Of a stretch of 64,000 bases of DNA, positions 25,033-33,745 are shown piece after piece. Location: the NCBI RefSeq assembly GCF_016862935.1, contig NZ_BONX01000031.1, positions 1 to 64,000 on the forward strand, written 5' to 3'. A model generated the notes under the pieces. That model was given only the letters and a program-made list of their open reading frames with translations, was not told the origin of the DNA and did no database searches. The DNA is from Plantactinospora mayteni (lineage in GTDB: Bacteria > Actinomycetota > Actinomycetes > Mycobacteriales > Micromonosporaceae). The first letter of the stretch is position 1. Every line of letters starts with the position of its first letter. The translations under genes and the position numbers were made by a program.

Positions 25033-26676
25033 GTGGGCAACGCCTACACCGTGCCGGCGATCATCGTGGTCACCCTGGTCACGGTCGCGATCGGCTTCTA
25101 CGGGCTGACCCTGGCCCGGACCACCTCGGACTTCCTGGTGGCGTCCCGGATGGTCAGCCCGACCTGGAATGCGGCGGCGATCGGCGGCGAATACCTCTCC
25201 GCCGCCTCCTTCCTCGGCATCGCCGGCCTGATCCTCAAGTACGGCGTGGACGTGCTCTGGTATCCGGTCGGTTTCGCCGCCGGCTACCTGGCGCTGCTGC
25301 TCTTCGTGGCCGCGCCGCTGCGCCGCTCCGGCGCCTTCACCCTGCCCGACTTCTGCGAGCTGCGGCTCGGCTCGCGGCGGCTGCGCAAACTCGCCACCGC
25401 CTTCGTCGTCTTCATCGGCTGGCTCTATCTGGTGCCGCAGTTGCAGGGGGCCGGGCTGACCCTGACCACGGTCGCCGGTGGACCCTACGAGCTGGGTGCG
25501 CTGCTGGTCGGCGCGGTGGTCACCGCCAACGTCGCGCTGGGCGGAATGCGCGCGGTCACCTTCGTGCAGGCGTTTCAGTACTGGCTCAAGCTCACCGCGC
25601 TGGCCGTACCCGCGATCTTCCTGGCGTTGCAGTGGCAGGCGGACTCCCGACCGCCGGTGACCCCGGTCGGTGGTCCGGTCTTCCCGGCCGCGACCACCGT
25701 CGTGGTCGAGGAGCCGGCGAGGCTCACCCTGCCGGACGGCTCCGCCCGGGAGGTACGCCCCGGCGAGGAGCTGTCGTTCGCGGCCGGCGACCCGGTGCCG
25801 GAGATCTCCAGCGTGGACGCCGCCAAGGGGGCGGACTGGCTGCTGCCGAGCATGGCCGGCGACGACGACCGGGGCCTCTTCGCCACGTACTCGCTGATCC
25901 TGGCGACCTTCCTCGGCACGATGGGGCTGCCACACGTACTCGTGCGGTTCTACACGAATCCGGACGGCGCGGCGGCCCGGCGTACCACCCTGGTGGTGCT
26001 GGCCCTGGTCGGCGCGTTCTATCTCTTCCCCACCCTGTACGGCGTCCTCGGCCGGATCTACACCCCGCAACTGCTGCTGACCGGGCGGACCGACGCGGTG
26101 GTCGTACTCCTGCCCGGTGCGGCGCTCGGCGACGGCCTGACCGGGCAGTTGCTGGCCGCGCTGGTCGCCGCCGGTGCCTTCGCCGCCTTCCTCTCCACCT
26201 CCTCCGGCCTGCTCACCAGCGTGGCCGGGGTGCTCTCCACCGACGTGCTCGGCCGGGGCTCGGTACGCGACTTCCGGCTGGCCACGGTCGTCGGCGGGCT
26301 GGTGCCGATGGTGCTGGCGCTGCACGTCTCCGGGCTGGACGTCTCCCAGGTCGTCGGGCTGGCCTTCGCGGTCGCCGCGTCGAGCTTCTGCCCGCTGCTG
26401 GTGCTCGGCATCTGGTGGCGCGGCCTGACCGATGCCGGAGCGGCGGCCGGAATCCTGGTCGGCGGGGGCGCGGCCGTCGGCGCGGTGCTGTTCACCGTGG
26501 TCGGGCCGGAGTTGTCCGGCTGGCCCGCCGTGCTGATCGCCCAGCCGGCCGCCTGGACCGTGCCGCTGGCCTTCACCGTGATGGTCACCGTCTCCTGGGC
26601 CACCCGGCGCCGGGCGCCGACCGACATCGCCGCAACCATGCTGCGGTTGCACGCCCCGGAGACGCTCCGGCTCTGA
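25033..26676 (+). CDS. Sodium/solute symporter, ActP-like
   Basis: 547 residues of the SSS family with about 13 membrane helices. Signature stretches are 'DFLVASRMVSPTWNAAAIGGEYLSAASFLGIAG' (described here only by its ends: DFLVASR and AASFLGIAG), 'GLPHVLVRFYTNP' and 'AFAAFLSTSSGLLTS'. Between helices ~5 and 6 (residues ~205-275) there is a long hydrophilic insertion rich in Pro and Glu; the second symporter in this window has a shorter, different loop. Members transport acetate and other short monocarboxylates with Na+. The GTG start is coupled to the upstream small membrane protein. The exact substrate is uncertain. Confidence 0.9.
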   Translation: MGNAYTVPAIIVVTLVTVAIGFYGLTLARTTSDFLVASRMVSPTWNAAAIGGEYLSAASFLGIAGLILKYGVDVLWYPVGFAAGYLALLLFVAAPLRRSGAFTLPDFCELRLGSRRLRKLATAFVVFIGWLYLVPQLQGAGLTLTTVAGGPYELGALLVGAVVTANVALGGMRAVTFVQAFQYWLKLTALAVPAIFLALQWQADSRPPVTPVGGPVFPAATTVVVEEPARLTLPDGSAREVRPGEELSFAAGDPVPEISSVDAAKGADWLLPSMAGDDDRGLFATYSLILATFLGTMGLPHVLVRFYTNPDGAAARRTTLVVLALVGAFYLFPTLYGVLGRIYTPQLLLTGRTDAVVVLLPGAALGDGLTGQLLAALVAAGAFAAFLSTSSGLLTSVAGVLSTDVLGRGSVRDFRLATVVGGLVPMVLALHVSGLDVSQVVGLAFAVAASSFCPLLVLGIWWRGLTDAGAAAGILVGGGAAVGAVLFTVVGPELSGWPAVLIAQPAAWTVPLAFTVMVTVSWATRRRAPTDIAATMLRLHAPETLRL

Positions 26677-26723
26677 TCCGGCAGGCGCCTCTTCCGGTAC
26701 GACCGGCCGGGCAGAATGGGGCG

Positions 26724-27290
26724 GTGAACCGAGCCGATCCGCCGGGCGGGCAGATCCACCACACCGACCCGTTCGCCACCCCGGAGCGGGACCGCTCGCC
26801 GGTGCGCCGGCTGCGTGGTCGGCTACCGGCGGCGGTGACGCTCTGGACGGCGTACGCGGAGACGACCGCGACCGGCGACCCGGGCGACCCGGCCGGGCTG
26901 ACCGTCTCGTCCACGCTGGTCGCCGACGGCGAACCGGGTCGACTGCTCGGACTGGTCGACGAGGAGTCGGAGCTGTGGGCGGCGGCGTCGGAGAGCGGGC
27001 GGTTCGCCGTGACGCTGCTCGGCCCGGCACACCGGCAGCTCGCCGACCGGTTCGCCGGACTCTTCCCGGCCCCGGGCGGCCTCTTCGCCACCGACGAGTG
27101 GACCCGCACCCCGTACGGGCCGGTGCCGGGCGGGGCCGGGATCGGCGGCTGGGCCGGCTGCCGGCTGGACGGCGCCCGGGAGTACGGCTGGGCGCTGCTG
27201 GTCGAGGCCACCATCGAGACGGTCGAGTTGGCGGGTACGGCGGCACCGCTGCTGCACCACCGCGGCCGGTACCGCGAACTGGCCGACTAG
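26724..27290 (+). CDS. Flavin reductase-like, FMN-binding split-barrel protein
   Basis: 188 residues resembling the flavin reductase/split-barrel family: 'AAVTLWTAYAE...', 'AGLTVSSTLVADGEP' (the usual G-x-T-x-SS flavin contact), 'FAVTLLGPAHRQLADRFAG' and a C-terminal 'LHHRGRYREL' (the H-x-GRY-R motif common in this family). The GTG at 26724 is preceded by CAGAAT six nt upstream, a near-consensus leaderless -10. It lies between two symporter operons but faces the same way. The oxygenase partner, if any, is not here. Confidence 0.82.
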   Translation: MNRADPPGGQIHHTDPFATPERDRSPVRRLRGRLPAAVTLWTAYAETTATGDPGDPAGLTVSSTLVADGEPGRLLGLVDEESELWAAASESGRFAVTLLGPAHRQLADRFAGLFPAPGGLFATDEWTRTPYGPVPGGAGIGGWAGCRLDGAREYGWALLVEATIETVELAGTAAPLLHHRGRYRELAD

Positions 27291-27498
27291 ACCTGCGGGC
27301 TCCCCCGCGCCGTCCCAGCCCCGGGCCATCGCGTCCGCCGACCCGTCGCCAAGCGGCGTGACCGGGGTCACTGGGCGCAGCCACCGGCCCGTTCGGCGCA
27401 GCCGCCGACCAGGCTCCGGATCACTGCTTTCCGATATCCGGACGGCTCCATACGGTGCGCGGAAACTCCCCTGCCCCTGTGAAGGTGGTGAGACCAGC

Positions 27499-27882
27499 AT
27501 GTCTACCGACACTCCCGCACCGGCCAGCACACCGGCCGAACGGTACGTCGCCGCACAGCGATCGGACGAGTTCGCCGGGTTGCGCAAGGCGCTACGCGGC
27601 TTCGTCTTCCCGATGACCGTGGCGTTCTTCCTCTGGTACGCGCTCTACGTGATCCTCTCCGCGTACGCACGCGGTTTCATGGGCACCAAGCTCGTCGGCA
27701 ACATCAACGTGGCCCTCGTCTTCGGCCTGTTGCAGTTCGTCTCCACCTTCCTGATCGCCTGGCTCTACTCCCGGCACGCCGAACGCAAGCTGGACCCGAT
27801 CGCCGACAAGATCCGTGAGGAGCTGAGCGGCGCGACGGACGAGCAGAAGACGGACGAGCAGAAGGAGGAGGCGACGTCATGA
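27499..27882 (+). CDS. DUF485 membrane protein
   Basis: 127 residues with two membrane helices ('VFPMTVAFFLWYALYVILSA' near residues 36-55 and a second near 68-95) separated by 'GFMGTKLVG', the hallmark layout of DUF485 proteins, and a charged C-terminal tail. It is co-encoded with the ActP-like carrier that follows and overlaps it by ATGA. It probably assists acetate symport, as YjcH accompanies ActP in other bacteria. GAAGGTGGTGAG upstream supports the ATG. Confidence 0.9.
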   Translation: MSTDTPAPASTPAERYVAAQRSDEFAGLRKALRGFVFPMTVAFFLWYALYVILSAYARGFMGTKLVGNINVALVFGLLQFVSTFLIAWLYSRHAERKLDPIADKIREELSGATDEQKTDEQKEEATS

Positions 27883-29573
27883 GTCGAGACGTCCTCGCCG
27901 GGTTCACCCTGGCGGCGGAGGCGGGGAGCAGCAACACCGCCCGTACCCTGACCATCACGCTCTTCCTGGTCTTCGTCGCGGTGACCCTGGCCATCACCAT
28001 CTGGGCCAGCCGGCAGACCAAGACAGCCACCGACTACTACGCCGGTGGTCGCTCCTTCTCCGGCTTCCAGAACGGCATGGCGATCGGCGGCGACTACATG
28101 TCCGCCGCGTCGTTCCTCGGCATCGCCGGCATCATCGCGCTGTACGGCTACGACGGCTTCCTCTACTCGATCGGCTTCCTGGTCGCCTGGCTGGTCGCCC
28201 TGCTGCTGGTGGCGGAGCTGCTCCGGAACTCGGGCCGCTACACGATGGCCGACGTACTGGCGTTCCGGATGCGGCAGAAGCCGGTCCGGACCGCGGCGGC
28301 GGTCTCCACGATCACCGTCTCGATCTTCTACCTGCTGGCCCAGATGGTCGGCGCGGGCGCGCTGGTGGCGCTGCTGCTGGGCATCCGGCCGGGGACGACG
28401 TTCCTCGGCATGGACGCGGACGCGGCGAAGATCGCCACCATCATCATGGTCGGCGCCCTCATGATCATCTACGTCACGGTGGGTGGCATGAAGGGCACCA
28501 CCTACGTGCAGATCGTCAAGGCGTTCCTGCTGATGAGCGGCGCCCTGGTGATGACGATCCTGGTGCTGGCGCACTACAAGTTCAACCTCTCCACCCTGCT
28601 CGGCGACGCCGCGAACGCCTCCGGCAAGGGTTCCGCGTTCCTCGAACCAGGACTGCGGTACGGCGTCGAGGTCGCCGGAGACGCGACGAAGACCTTCTAC
28701 AACAAGGTCGACCTGCTCTCCCTCGGCATCGCCCTGGTGCTCGGTACCGCCGGTCTGCCGCACATCCTGATCCGCTTCTACACCGTGCCGACCGCCAAGG
28801 CGGCCCGGAAGAGCGTGCTCTGGGCGATCGGCATCATCGGCACGTTCTACCTGTTCACCCTGGCCCTCGGCTTCGGCGCGGCGGCCCTGGTCGGCCGGGA
28901 GGCGATCACCGCACAGGACGCGGCCGGCAACACCGCGGCGCCACAGCTCGCCGAGGCGCTCGGGGTCGACTTCCTCGGCGGCGACGTCGGCGGGGCGGCC
29001 ATGCTGGCGGTCATCGCGGCGGTGGCCTTCGCCACCATCCTCGCCGTGGTCGCCGGGCTCACCCTGGCCTCCTCGTCCAGCCTGGCGCACGACTTCTACG
29101 CCAACGTCATCAAGGGCGGCCAGGCGTCCGAGCGGCAGGAGGTCAACGTCGCCCGGATCTCGGCCCTGGTCATCGGCGCGATCTCGATCGTGCTGTCGAT
29201 CTTCGCGCAGAACCTGAACGTGGCATTCCTGGTGGCCCTGGCCTTCGCGGTGGCGGCCTCCGGCAACCTGCCGGCGATCCTCTACAGCCTGTTCTGGAAG
29301 AGGTTCAACACCTCCGGCGCGGTCTGGGCGATCTACGGCGGTCTGATCAGCGCCGTCGGGTTGGTGTTCTTCTCCCCGGTGGTCTCCGGGGCGCCCACCG
29401 CGATGTTCCCGGACAACGACTGGCAGTGGTTCCCGCTGTCGAACCCGGGCATCATCTCCATCCCGATCGGCTTCCTCTGCGGCTGGATCGGCACGATCAT
29501 CTCGAAGGAGACGGACGAGGAGAAGTACGCCGAACTGGAGGTGCGGTCCCTCACCGGCGCCGGAGCACACTGA
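27879..29573 (+). CDS. actP: Cation/acetate symporter ActP
   Basis: 564 residues, SSS family, about 13 membrane helices. ActP hallmarks are 'DYYAGGRSFSGFQNGMAIGG', 'AASFLGIAGIIALYGYDG', 'LPHILIRFYTVPTAKAARKS' and 'ASSSSLAHDFYANVI'. It takes up acetate and related short monocarboxylates with a cation. It is translationally coupled to the DUF485 gene and followed by a strong hairpin. It is closer to canonical ActP than the paralogue at 25.0-26.7 kb. Confidence 0.93.
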   Translation: MSRDVLAGFTLAAEAGSSNTARTLTITLFLVFVAVTLAITIWASRQTKTATDYYAGGRSFSGFQNGMAIGGDYMSAASFLGIAGIIALYGYDGFLYSIGFLVAWLVALLLVAELLRNSGRYTMADVLAFRMRQKPVRTAAAVSTITVSIFYLLAQMVGAGALVALLLGIRPGTTFLGMDADAAKIATIIMVGALMIIYVTVGGMKGTTYVQIVKAFLLMSGALVMTILVLAHYKFNLSTLLGDAANASGKGSAFLEPGLRYGVEVAGDATKTFYNKVDLLSLGIALVLGTAGLPHILIRFYTVPTAKAARKSVLWAIGIIGTFYLFTLALGFGAAALVGREAITAQDAAGNTAAPQLAEALGVDFLGGDVGGAAMLAVIAAVAFATILAVVAGLTLASSSSLAHDFYANVIKGGQASERQEVNVARISALVIGAISIVLSIFAQNLNVAFLVALAFAVAASGNLPAILYSLFWKRFNTSGAVWAIYGGLISAVGLVFFSPVVSGAPTAMFPDNDWQWFPLSNPGIISIPIGFLCGWIGTIISKETDEEKYAELEVRSLTGAGAH

Positions 29574-29617
29574 CCGTCGACCCACTCGACGGTCACCGAC
29601 AGTCAGATCGGTACAAC

Positions 29618-29654
29618 GGGTGGTGTCGGGTACGAAGGTGACCCGGCACCACCC
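29618..29654 (+). terminator. Intrinsic terminator after actP
   Basis: The 14-bp arms GGGTGGTGTCGGGT (29618-29631) and ACCCGGCACCACCC (29641-29654) pair with one G-U and leave a 9-nt loop. A second CCCCGTCC/GGACGGGG pairing follows. Confidence 0.8.
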
Positions 29655-29723
29655 CGTCCGACCGACCCCGGCCGGACCGCCTCGGACGGGGTCCCTCGGC
29701 CAACCGGTGATCAGCTTTCTGGG

Positions 29724-29729
29724 TAGGCT
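29724..29729 (+). promoter_or_regulatory. -10 element for a leaderless transcript
   Basis: TAGGCT lies 6 nt before the ATG at 29736, and no Shine-Dalgarno is visible. Confidence 0.6.
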
Positions 29730-29735
29730 GGGCTC

Positions 29736-30716
29736 ATGGTGGTAGCCCAGCGTTTCGGAGCGGAACACCGGATCCTCGTCACCGGCGGTGCCGGATTCGT
29801 CCCATCCCACCTGGTCGACGCGCTGATCGCGCGGGGCTGCACGGTGGTCGCGGTCGACAACTTCGTCACCGGGTCCAAGGAAAACGTCGCCCACCTGGCG
29901 GACCATCCCCGGTTCACCCTGGTCGAGGCGGACGTCTCGGAGGGACTGCCCGCGCACCACCCGGCGATCGCCGAGCGGTTCGACGCCATCATGCACCTGG
30001 CTTCGCCGGCCAGCCCCACCGACTTCGCCTCGCTGCCGATCGAGATCCTCCGGGTCGGTTCGCTGGCCACCCTGCACCTGCTCGACCGGGCGGTCGCCGA
30101 CCGGGCCCGCTTCCTGCTCGCCTCCACCTCCGAGGCGTACGGCGACCCGCAGGTGCACCCGCAGGTCGAGACGTACTGGGGCAACGTCAACCCGATCGGC
30201 GTACGCAGCGTCTACGACGAGGCCAAGCGGTTCGCCGAGGCGAGCACGATGGCCTACCACCGCTACCACGGGCTCGACGTCGCCATCGTCCGGATCTTCA
30301 ACACCTACGGCCCCCGGATGCGGCCGGACGACGGGCGGGCCATCCCCACCTTCATCACCCAGGCACTGCGCGGCGAGCCGCTGACCGTGCACGGCACCGG
30401 CGCGCAGACCCGGTCCATCTGCTACGTCAGCGATCTGGTCCGGGGCATCCTGCTGCTGCTCGACTCCACCGAGACCGGCCCGATCAACTGCGGCACCGAG
30501 CACGAGGTGTCGATGCGCGAACTGGCCGAGACGATCGCCGAGCTGACCGGCAGCCGATCCAAGGTGAGCTACATCACCCGGACCGCCGACGACCCGGAGA
30601 TGCGCCGGCCGGATCTCACCCTCGCCCGGGAGCGGCTCGGCTACGAGCCCGAGGTGACTCCGGCCGAGGGGCTGCGCCGGACGATCGACCACTTCAGCCA
30701 GCGGTTGGCGGGCTAG
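29736..30716 (+). CDS. NAD-dependent epimerase, UDP-glucuronate decarboxylase-like
   Basis: 326 residues of the extended SDR family. The nucleotide-binding turn reads TGGAGFVPSH, where Pro replaces the third Gly of the usual TGGAGFIGSH. The catalytic elements are 'LASTSEAYGDP' and 'YDEAKR' (Y-x3-K), the latter a signature of UDP-glucuronate decarboxylases, with 'RIFNTYGPRMRPDDGRAIP' and 'QTRSICYVSDL' in agreement. It would supply UDP-xylose-type sugars for cell-surface glycans, which fits three LCP ligase genes downstream. Whether it decarboxylates or only epimerises cannot be decided here. Confidence 0.87.
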   Translation: MVVAQRFGAEHRILVTGGAGFVPSHLVDALIARGCTVVAVDNFVTGSKENVAHLADHPRFTLVEADVSEGLPAHHPAIAERFDAIMHLASPASPTDFASLPIEILRVGSLATLHLLDRAVADRARFLLASTSEAYGDPQVHPQVETYWGNVNPIGVRSVYDEAKRFAEASTMAYHRYHGLDVAIVRIFNTYGPRMRPDDGRAIPTFITQALRGEPLTVHGTGAQTRSICYVSDLVRGILLLLDSTETGPINCGTEHEVSMRELAETIAELTGSRSKVSYITRTADDPEMRRPDLTLARERLGYEPEVTPAEGLRRTIDHFSQRLAG

Positions 30717-30780
30717 CGGAGGATACCCGGGTTCCGGCCAGCCGGGACGTGGCACCCAGAGGTTTCTTGGTTCCGCTACG

Positions 30781-30786
30781 TACCCT
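30781..30786 (+). promoter_or_regulatory. -10 element for a leaderless transcript
   Basis: TACCCT lies 6 nt before the ATG at 30793 of the first LCP gene. Confidence 0.6.
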
Positions 30787-30792
30787 GAGGGC

Positions 30793-32049
30793 ATGTTCGA
30801 GAGCCCCGCACCGAACGCGGCCAGCAGTTCGTACCCGATGACGGCCGGCGGATCCGCCGGCCGGGCCTCGGTGCCCGGCCCTGGTCAGGCGGCCGGGTCG
30901 AGCCGGATCTCCGGCCGGGCGCACGTCTCCGGCGTACCAGGTCAGGCCCGCCCCTACGACCCGCCGATCGGTCCCGGCGGCGGTGGTCCCGGCGGTCCCG
31001 GCGGCCCGGTTCTGCCCGGCGACCCCGGCCGGCGCGGTCCACGCCCCCGCTGGGGTCGGATCGCCCTGGTCGTCGGCGTCGCGGTGCTGGTGCTGGGCCT
31101 GCTCGCCGGCGGTGGCCTCTGGCTCTACGTCAGAGGGCTCGACGACGACCTGGCCCGGACCGACCCGTTCTCCGAACTGGCCGACGGCCGGCCCAAGTCG
31201 GTCAGCGGCGCGTTGAACATCCTGCTCGTCGGCAGCGACTCCCGGGACCCGGACGCCCCGGTCGACCAGGCCGGCAAGTGGCGGGCCGACACCATCATCG
31301 TGATGCACATCCCGGCCAGCCACGACAAGGCATACCTGGTCTCGGTGCCCCGGGACCTCTACGTGCCGATCCCGGAGAACGCCAAGGCGGAGTGCGACAG
31401 CGGCGAACGCCGCAAGATCAACGCGGCGTTCGCGCTCGGCGGCCTGCCCCTGGCGGTACGCACCGTGGAGTGCTTCACCGACGTCCGGATCGACCATGTG
31501 ATGGCGATCGACTTCGCCGGCTTCAAGGAGGTCACCGACGCGCTGGGCGGGGTCGACCTGAAGGTCGAGCGCAACATCACCTCGATCCACAAGCCGTACC
31601 GGAAGTTCAAGAAGGGCGTCAACCACATGGACGGGGCCGAGGCGCTGGACTGGATCCGGCAGCGCTACCAGTTCCCGGACGGCGACTTCGCCCGGATGCG
31701 GCACCAGCAGGAGTTCCTGCGGGCCCTGATGGACAAGGCGGCCAGCAGCGGCACCCTGACCAACCCGGGCAAGCTGAACGCCTTCCTCAAGTCGGTCACC
31801 AGCGCGGTCACCGTCGACGAGGGCTTCTCCCTGGTCGACATGGCGATCCAGTTCCGCAACCTGCGCGGCGACAACCTCCAGTTCATCACCAGCCCGCACA
31901 ACGGCAGCGAGACCATCAACGGCGAGTCGGTGGTGGTGTCGAACCGGGAGAAGGCGCTGGCCATGTACCGCGCGATGGCGGGGGACACAATGGACGACTG
32001 GGTCACGGCGAACGTCGCCCCGACGCCCACACCGGCCAACGGCGGTTGA
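30793..32049 (+). CDS. LytR-CpsA-Psr (LCP) family ligase, paralogue 1
   Basis: 418 residues. A ~75-residue Gly/Pro-rich cytoplasmic tail is followed by one membrane helix (~83-112) and an extracellular LCP domain: 'LNILLVGSDSRDP', 'WRADTIIVMHIPASHDKAYLVS' (quoted in part), 'VPRDLYVPIP', 'RKINAAFALGG', 'DFAGFKEVTDALGGVDL' and 'GAEALDWIRQRYQFPDGDFARM'. LCP proteins transfer polyprenyl-linked glycopolymers to peptidoglycan or galactan in the envelope. The Arg and Asp residues that bind the pyrophosphate lipid are intact. First of three tandem LCP genes. Confidence 0.92.
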   Translation: MFESPAPNAASSSYPMTAGGSAGRASVPGPGQAAGSSRISGRAHVSGVPGQARPYDPPIGPGGGGPGGPGGPVLPGDPGRRGPRPRWGRIALVVGVAVLVLGLLAGGGLWLYVRGLDDDLARTDPFSELADGRPKSVSGALNILLVGSDSRDPDAPVDQAGKWRADTIIVMHIPASHDKAYLVSVPRDLYVPIPENAKAECDSGERRKINAAFALGGLPLAVRTVECFTDVRIDHVMAIDFAGFKEVTDALGGVDLKVERNITSIHKPYRKFKKGVNHMDGAEALDWIRQRYQFPDGDFARMRHQQEFLRALMDKAASSGTLTNPGKLNAFLKSVTSAVTVDEGFSLVDMAIQFRNLRGDNLQFITSPHNGSETINGESVVVSNREKALAMYRAMAGDTMDDWVTANVAPTPTPANGG

Positions 32050-32061
32050 ACCGACCCGGGA

Positions 32062-32124
32062 CGTACCCGTAGACGAAGAGGGCGTACCCGCAGATGAAGG
32101 CGGCGTACCCGTAGATGAACGGGA
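32062..32124. repeat. 21-bp tandem repeat, three copies
   Basis: Units starting CGTACCCG occur at 32062, 32083 and 32104 (consensus CGTACCCGTAGATGAAGGCGG, given here as 20 nt CGTACCCGTAGATGAAGGCG plus G). They lie between the first and second LCP genes, directly after the first gene's stop. Confidence 0.8.
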
Positions 32125-32213
32125 GCAGGTAACGTAGTTGAACTCGGGGCGACTGGCGGGTGTCCGCATCGTGTCATGCGTCCCGCCCCCTCACCCCTGA
32201 CCCTGGAGCAGGC

Positions 32214-33470
32214 ATGCCGGTGCAATCCCGCCGACGTCCCCCACGCCCCACCTCGCCGGTCCCGCCCTCCCGGGCGACCGCGTCGGTGGGGCCCGGCGCC
32301 CCGCTCGACGACTGGGCGGAGACGCCGAACGGCACCGGCGGCAAGGGGAACAAGGGCAAGGGGAGCAAGGGCAAGAACGCCCGGCGCCGCAGGACGCCGC
32401 TCTGGGCCCGCCTCACCCTGGTCTTCGGCGCGGTGCTGATGCTCGCCAGCGGGGTGGCCATCGTCGGCATGCAGGTGGTGATCGACCAGGCCACCAGCAC
32501 CATCCAGCAGGAGAACCTGCTCGGTGCCGCGAGCAAGTCCGACGCCGAGGGCGGCGAGGACCTGAAGGGGCCGATCGACCTGCTGCTGCTCGGCATCGAC
32601 GCGCGGGCCCGGCTGGACGCCGACAACGTACGGGCCGACACCATCATCGTGCTGCACATCCCGGCCAGCCACGACCAGGCGTACCTGCTCTCCATCCCGC
32701 GCGACACCGAGGTGCAGGTGCCGGCGTTCAAGGCCAGCAGGTACGGCGGCGGCACCGCCAAGGCGACCGAGGCGTTCTACCACGGCGCGCAGAACGGCGG
32801 CGGGCTCTCCGGCGGCGCGCAGTTGATGGCGCTGACCATCAACAAGCTGACCGGGATCAGTTTCGACGGCGCGGCGATCATCAACTTCAGCGGCTTCAAA
32901 AAGATCATCGACGCCCTCGGCACCATCCCGATGTGCGTTCGCCAGGAGGTCAAGTCGCACCACATGAAGCTGGTCGACGGCAAGCCGATGTGGAACCACG
33001 AGGCCGACAAGGTCAGCGGCGTCAAGAAGCCGGTGGTGCACAAGAAGGGTTGCCGGCAGATGGCGGGCTGGGAGGCCCTGGACTACTCGCGCCAGCGCTA
33101 CGGCCTGACCCACGGCGACTACGACCGCCAGCAGAACCAGCAGCAACTGATCAAGGCGATGGCCAAGAAGGCCATGAGCGACGGCGTGACGACCGACATC
33201 GGCAAGCTGAACCAGTTGATGAAGGCGGCCGGCGAGGCGCTGATCATGGACACCAGCGGCACCCCGATCGCCGACTTCATCTTCACCATGCGTGGCGTGG
33301 CAGCCAACGACCTGGTGTTGCTGCGTACCAACGACGGCAACTTCGCCGGCAACGACAACGGTCGGGAGACTCTCAAACCGATCAGCCAGGAGATGTTCGC
33401 GGCGGTCAAGAACGACAGGTTGGACGAGTTCATCATCAACAATCCGACCGTGCTCGCCCCGAGCAAGTAG
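32214..33470 (+). CDS. LCP family ligase, paralogue 2
   Basis: 418 residues: a cytoplasmic tail with a Lys/Gly stretch (GGKGNKGKGSKGKN), a membrane helix (~62-85) and an LCP domain with 'IDLLLLGIDARA', 'ADTIIVLHIPASHDQAYLLS', 'IPRDTEVQVP', 'INFSGFKKIIDALG' and 'GWEALDYSRQRYGLTHGDYDRQ'. It is the most divergent of the three in its active-site flanks. ATG 32214 is preceded by GGAG with a 6-nt spacer; an in-frame GTG at 32160 lacks one. Confidence 0.9.
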   Translation: MPVQSRRRPPRPTSPVPPSRATASVGPGAPLDDWAETPNGTGGKGNKGKGSKGKNARRRRTPLWARLTLVFGAVLMLASGVAIVGMQVVIDQATSTIQQENLLGAASKSDAEGGEDLKGPIDLLLLGIDARARLDADNVRADTIIVLHIPASHDQAYLLSIPRDTEVQVPAFKASRYGGGTAKATEAFYHGAQNGGGLSGGAQLMALTINKLTGISFDGAAIINFSGFKKIIDALGTIPMCVRQEVKSHHMKLVDGKPMWNHEADKVSGVKKPVVHKKGCRQMAGWEALDYSRQRYGLTHGDYDRQQNQQQLIKAMAKKAMSDGVTTDIGKLNQLMKAAGEALIMDTSGTPIADFIFTMRGVAANDLVLLRTNDGNFAGNDNGRETLKPISQEMFAAVKNDRLDEFIINNPTVLAPSK

Positions 33471-33745
33471 CCCGCCTTCGCTGCGGGCATCGCCAGCGAA
33501 TATCCCAAAAGCCACTGGACGCCCAAACCGGGCCCCTAGCCTGAGGTGAGAAGGCTTCACTCAGCCGGGTCCGGGGAGGGGTCACGTTCACACCCAAGCG
33601 GGCGGTTCCGGGCCAACCCGGGCAGCCAGGAGGCGACTTCGGCGCCGAGCGTACCGGTGACTCCGGAGGCGCCCGGCGGTCCCGGCAGCGGCGTAAGGCC
33701 CCCGTCTGGGCGAAGATCGCGCTCGGGCTCGGCCTGGTCCTGCTG

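Noticed and set aside
27765-30794. Very long open frame on the minus strand (about 1,000 codons)
   Set aside because: It lies antisense to actP and the epimerase gene, has low-complexity Arg/Gly/Asp-rich composition and no domain; it is a codon-bias shadow. Many similar antisense frames in the window were dropped for the same reason.
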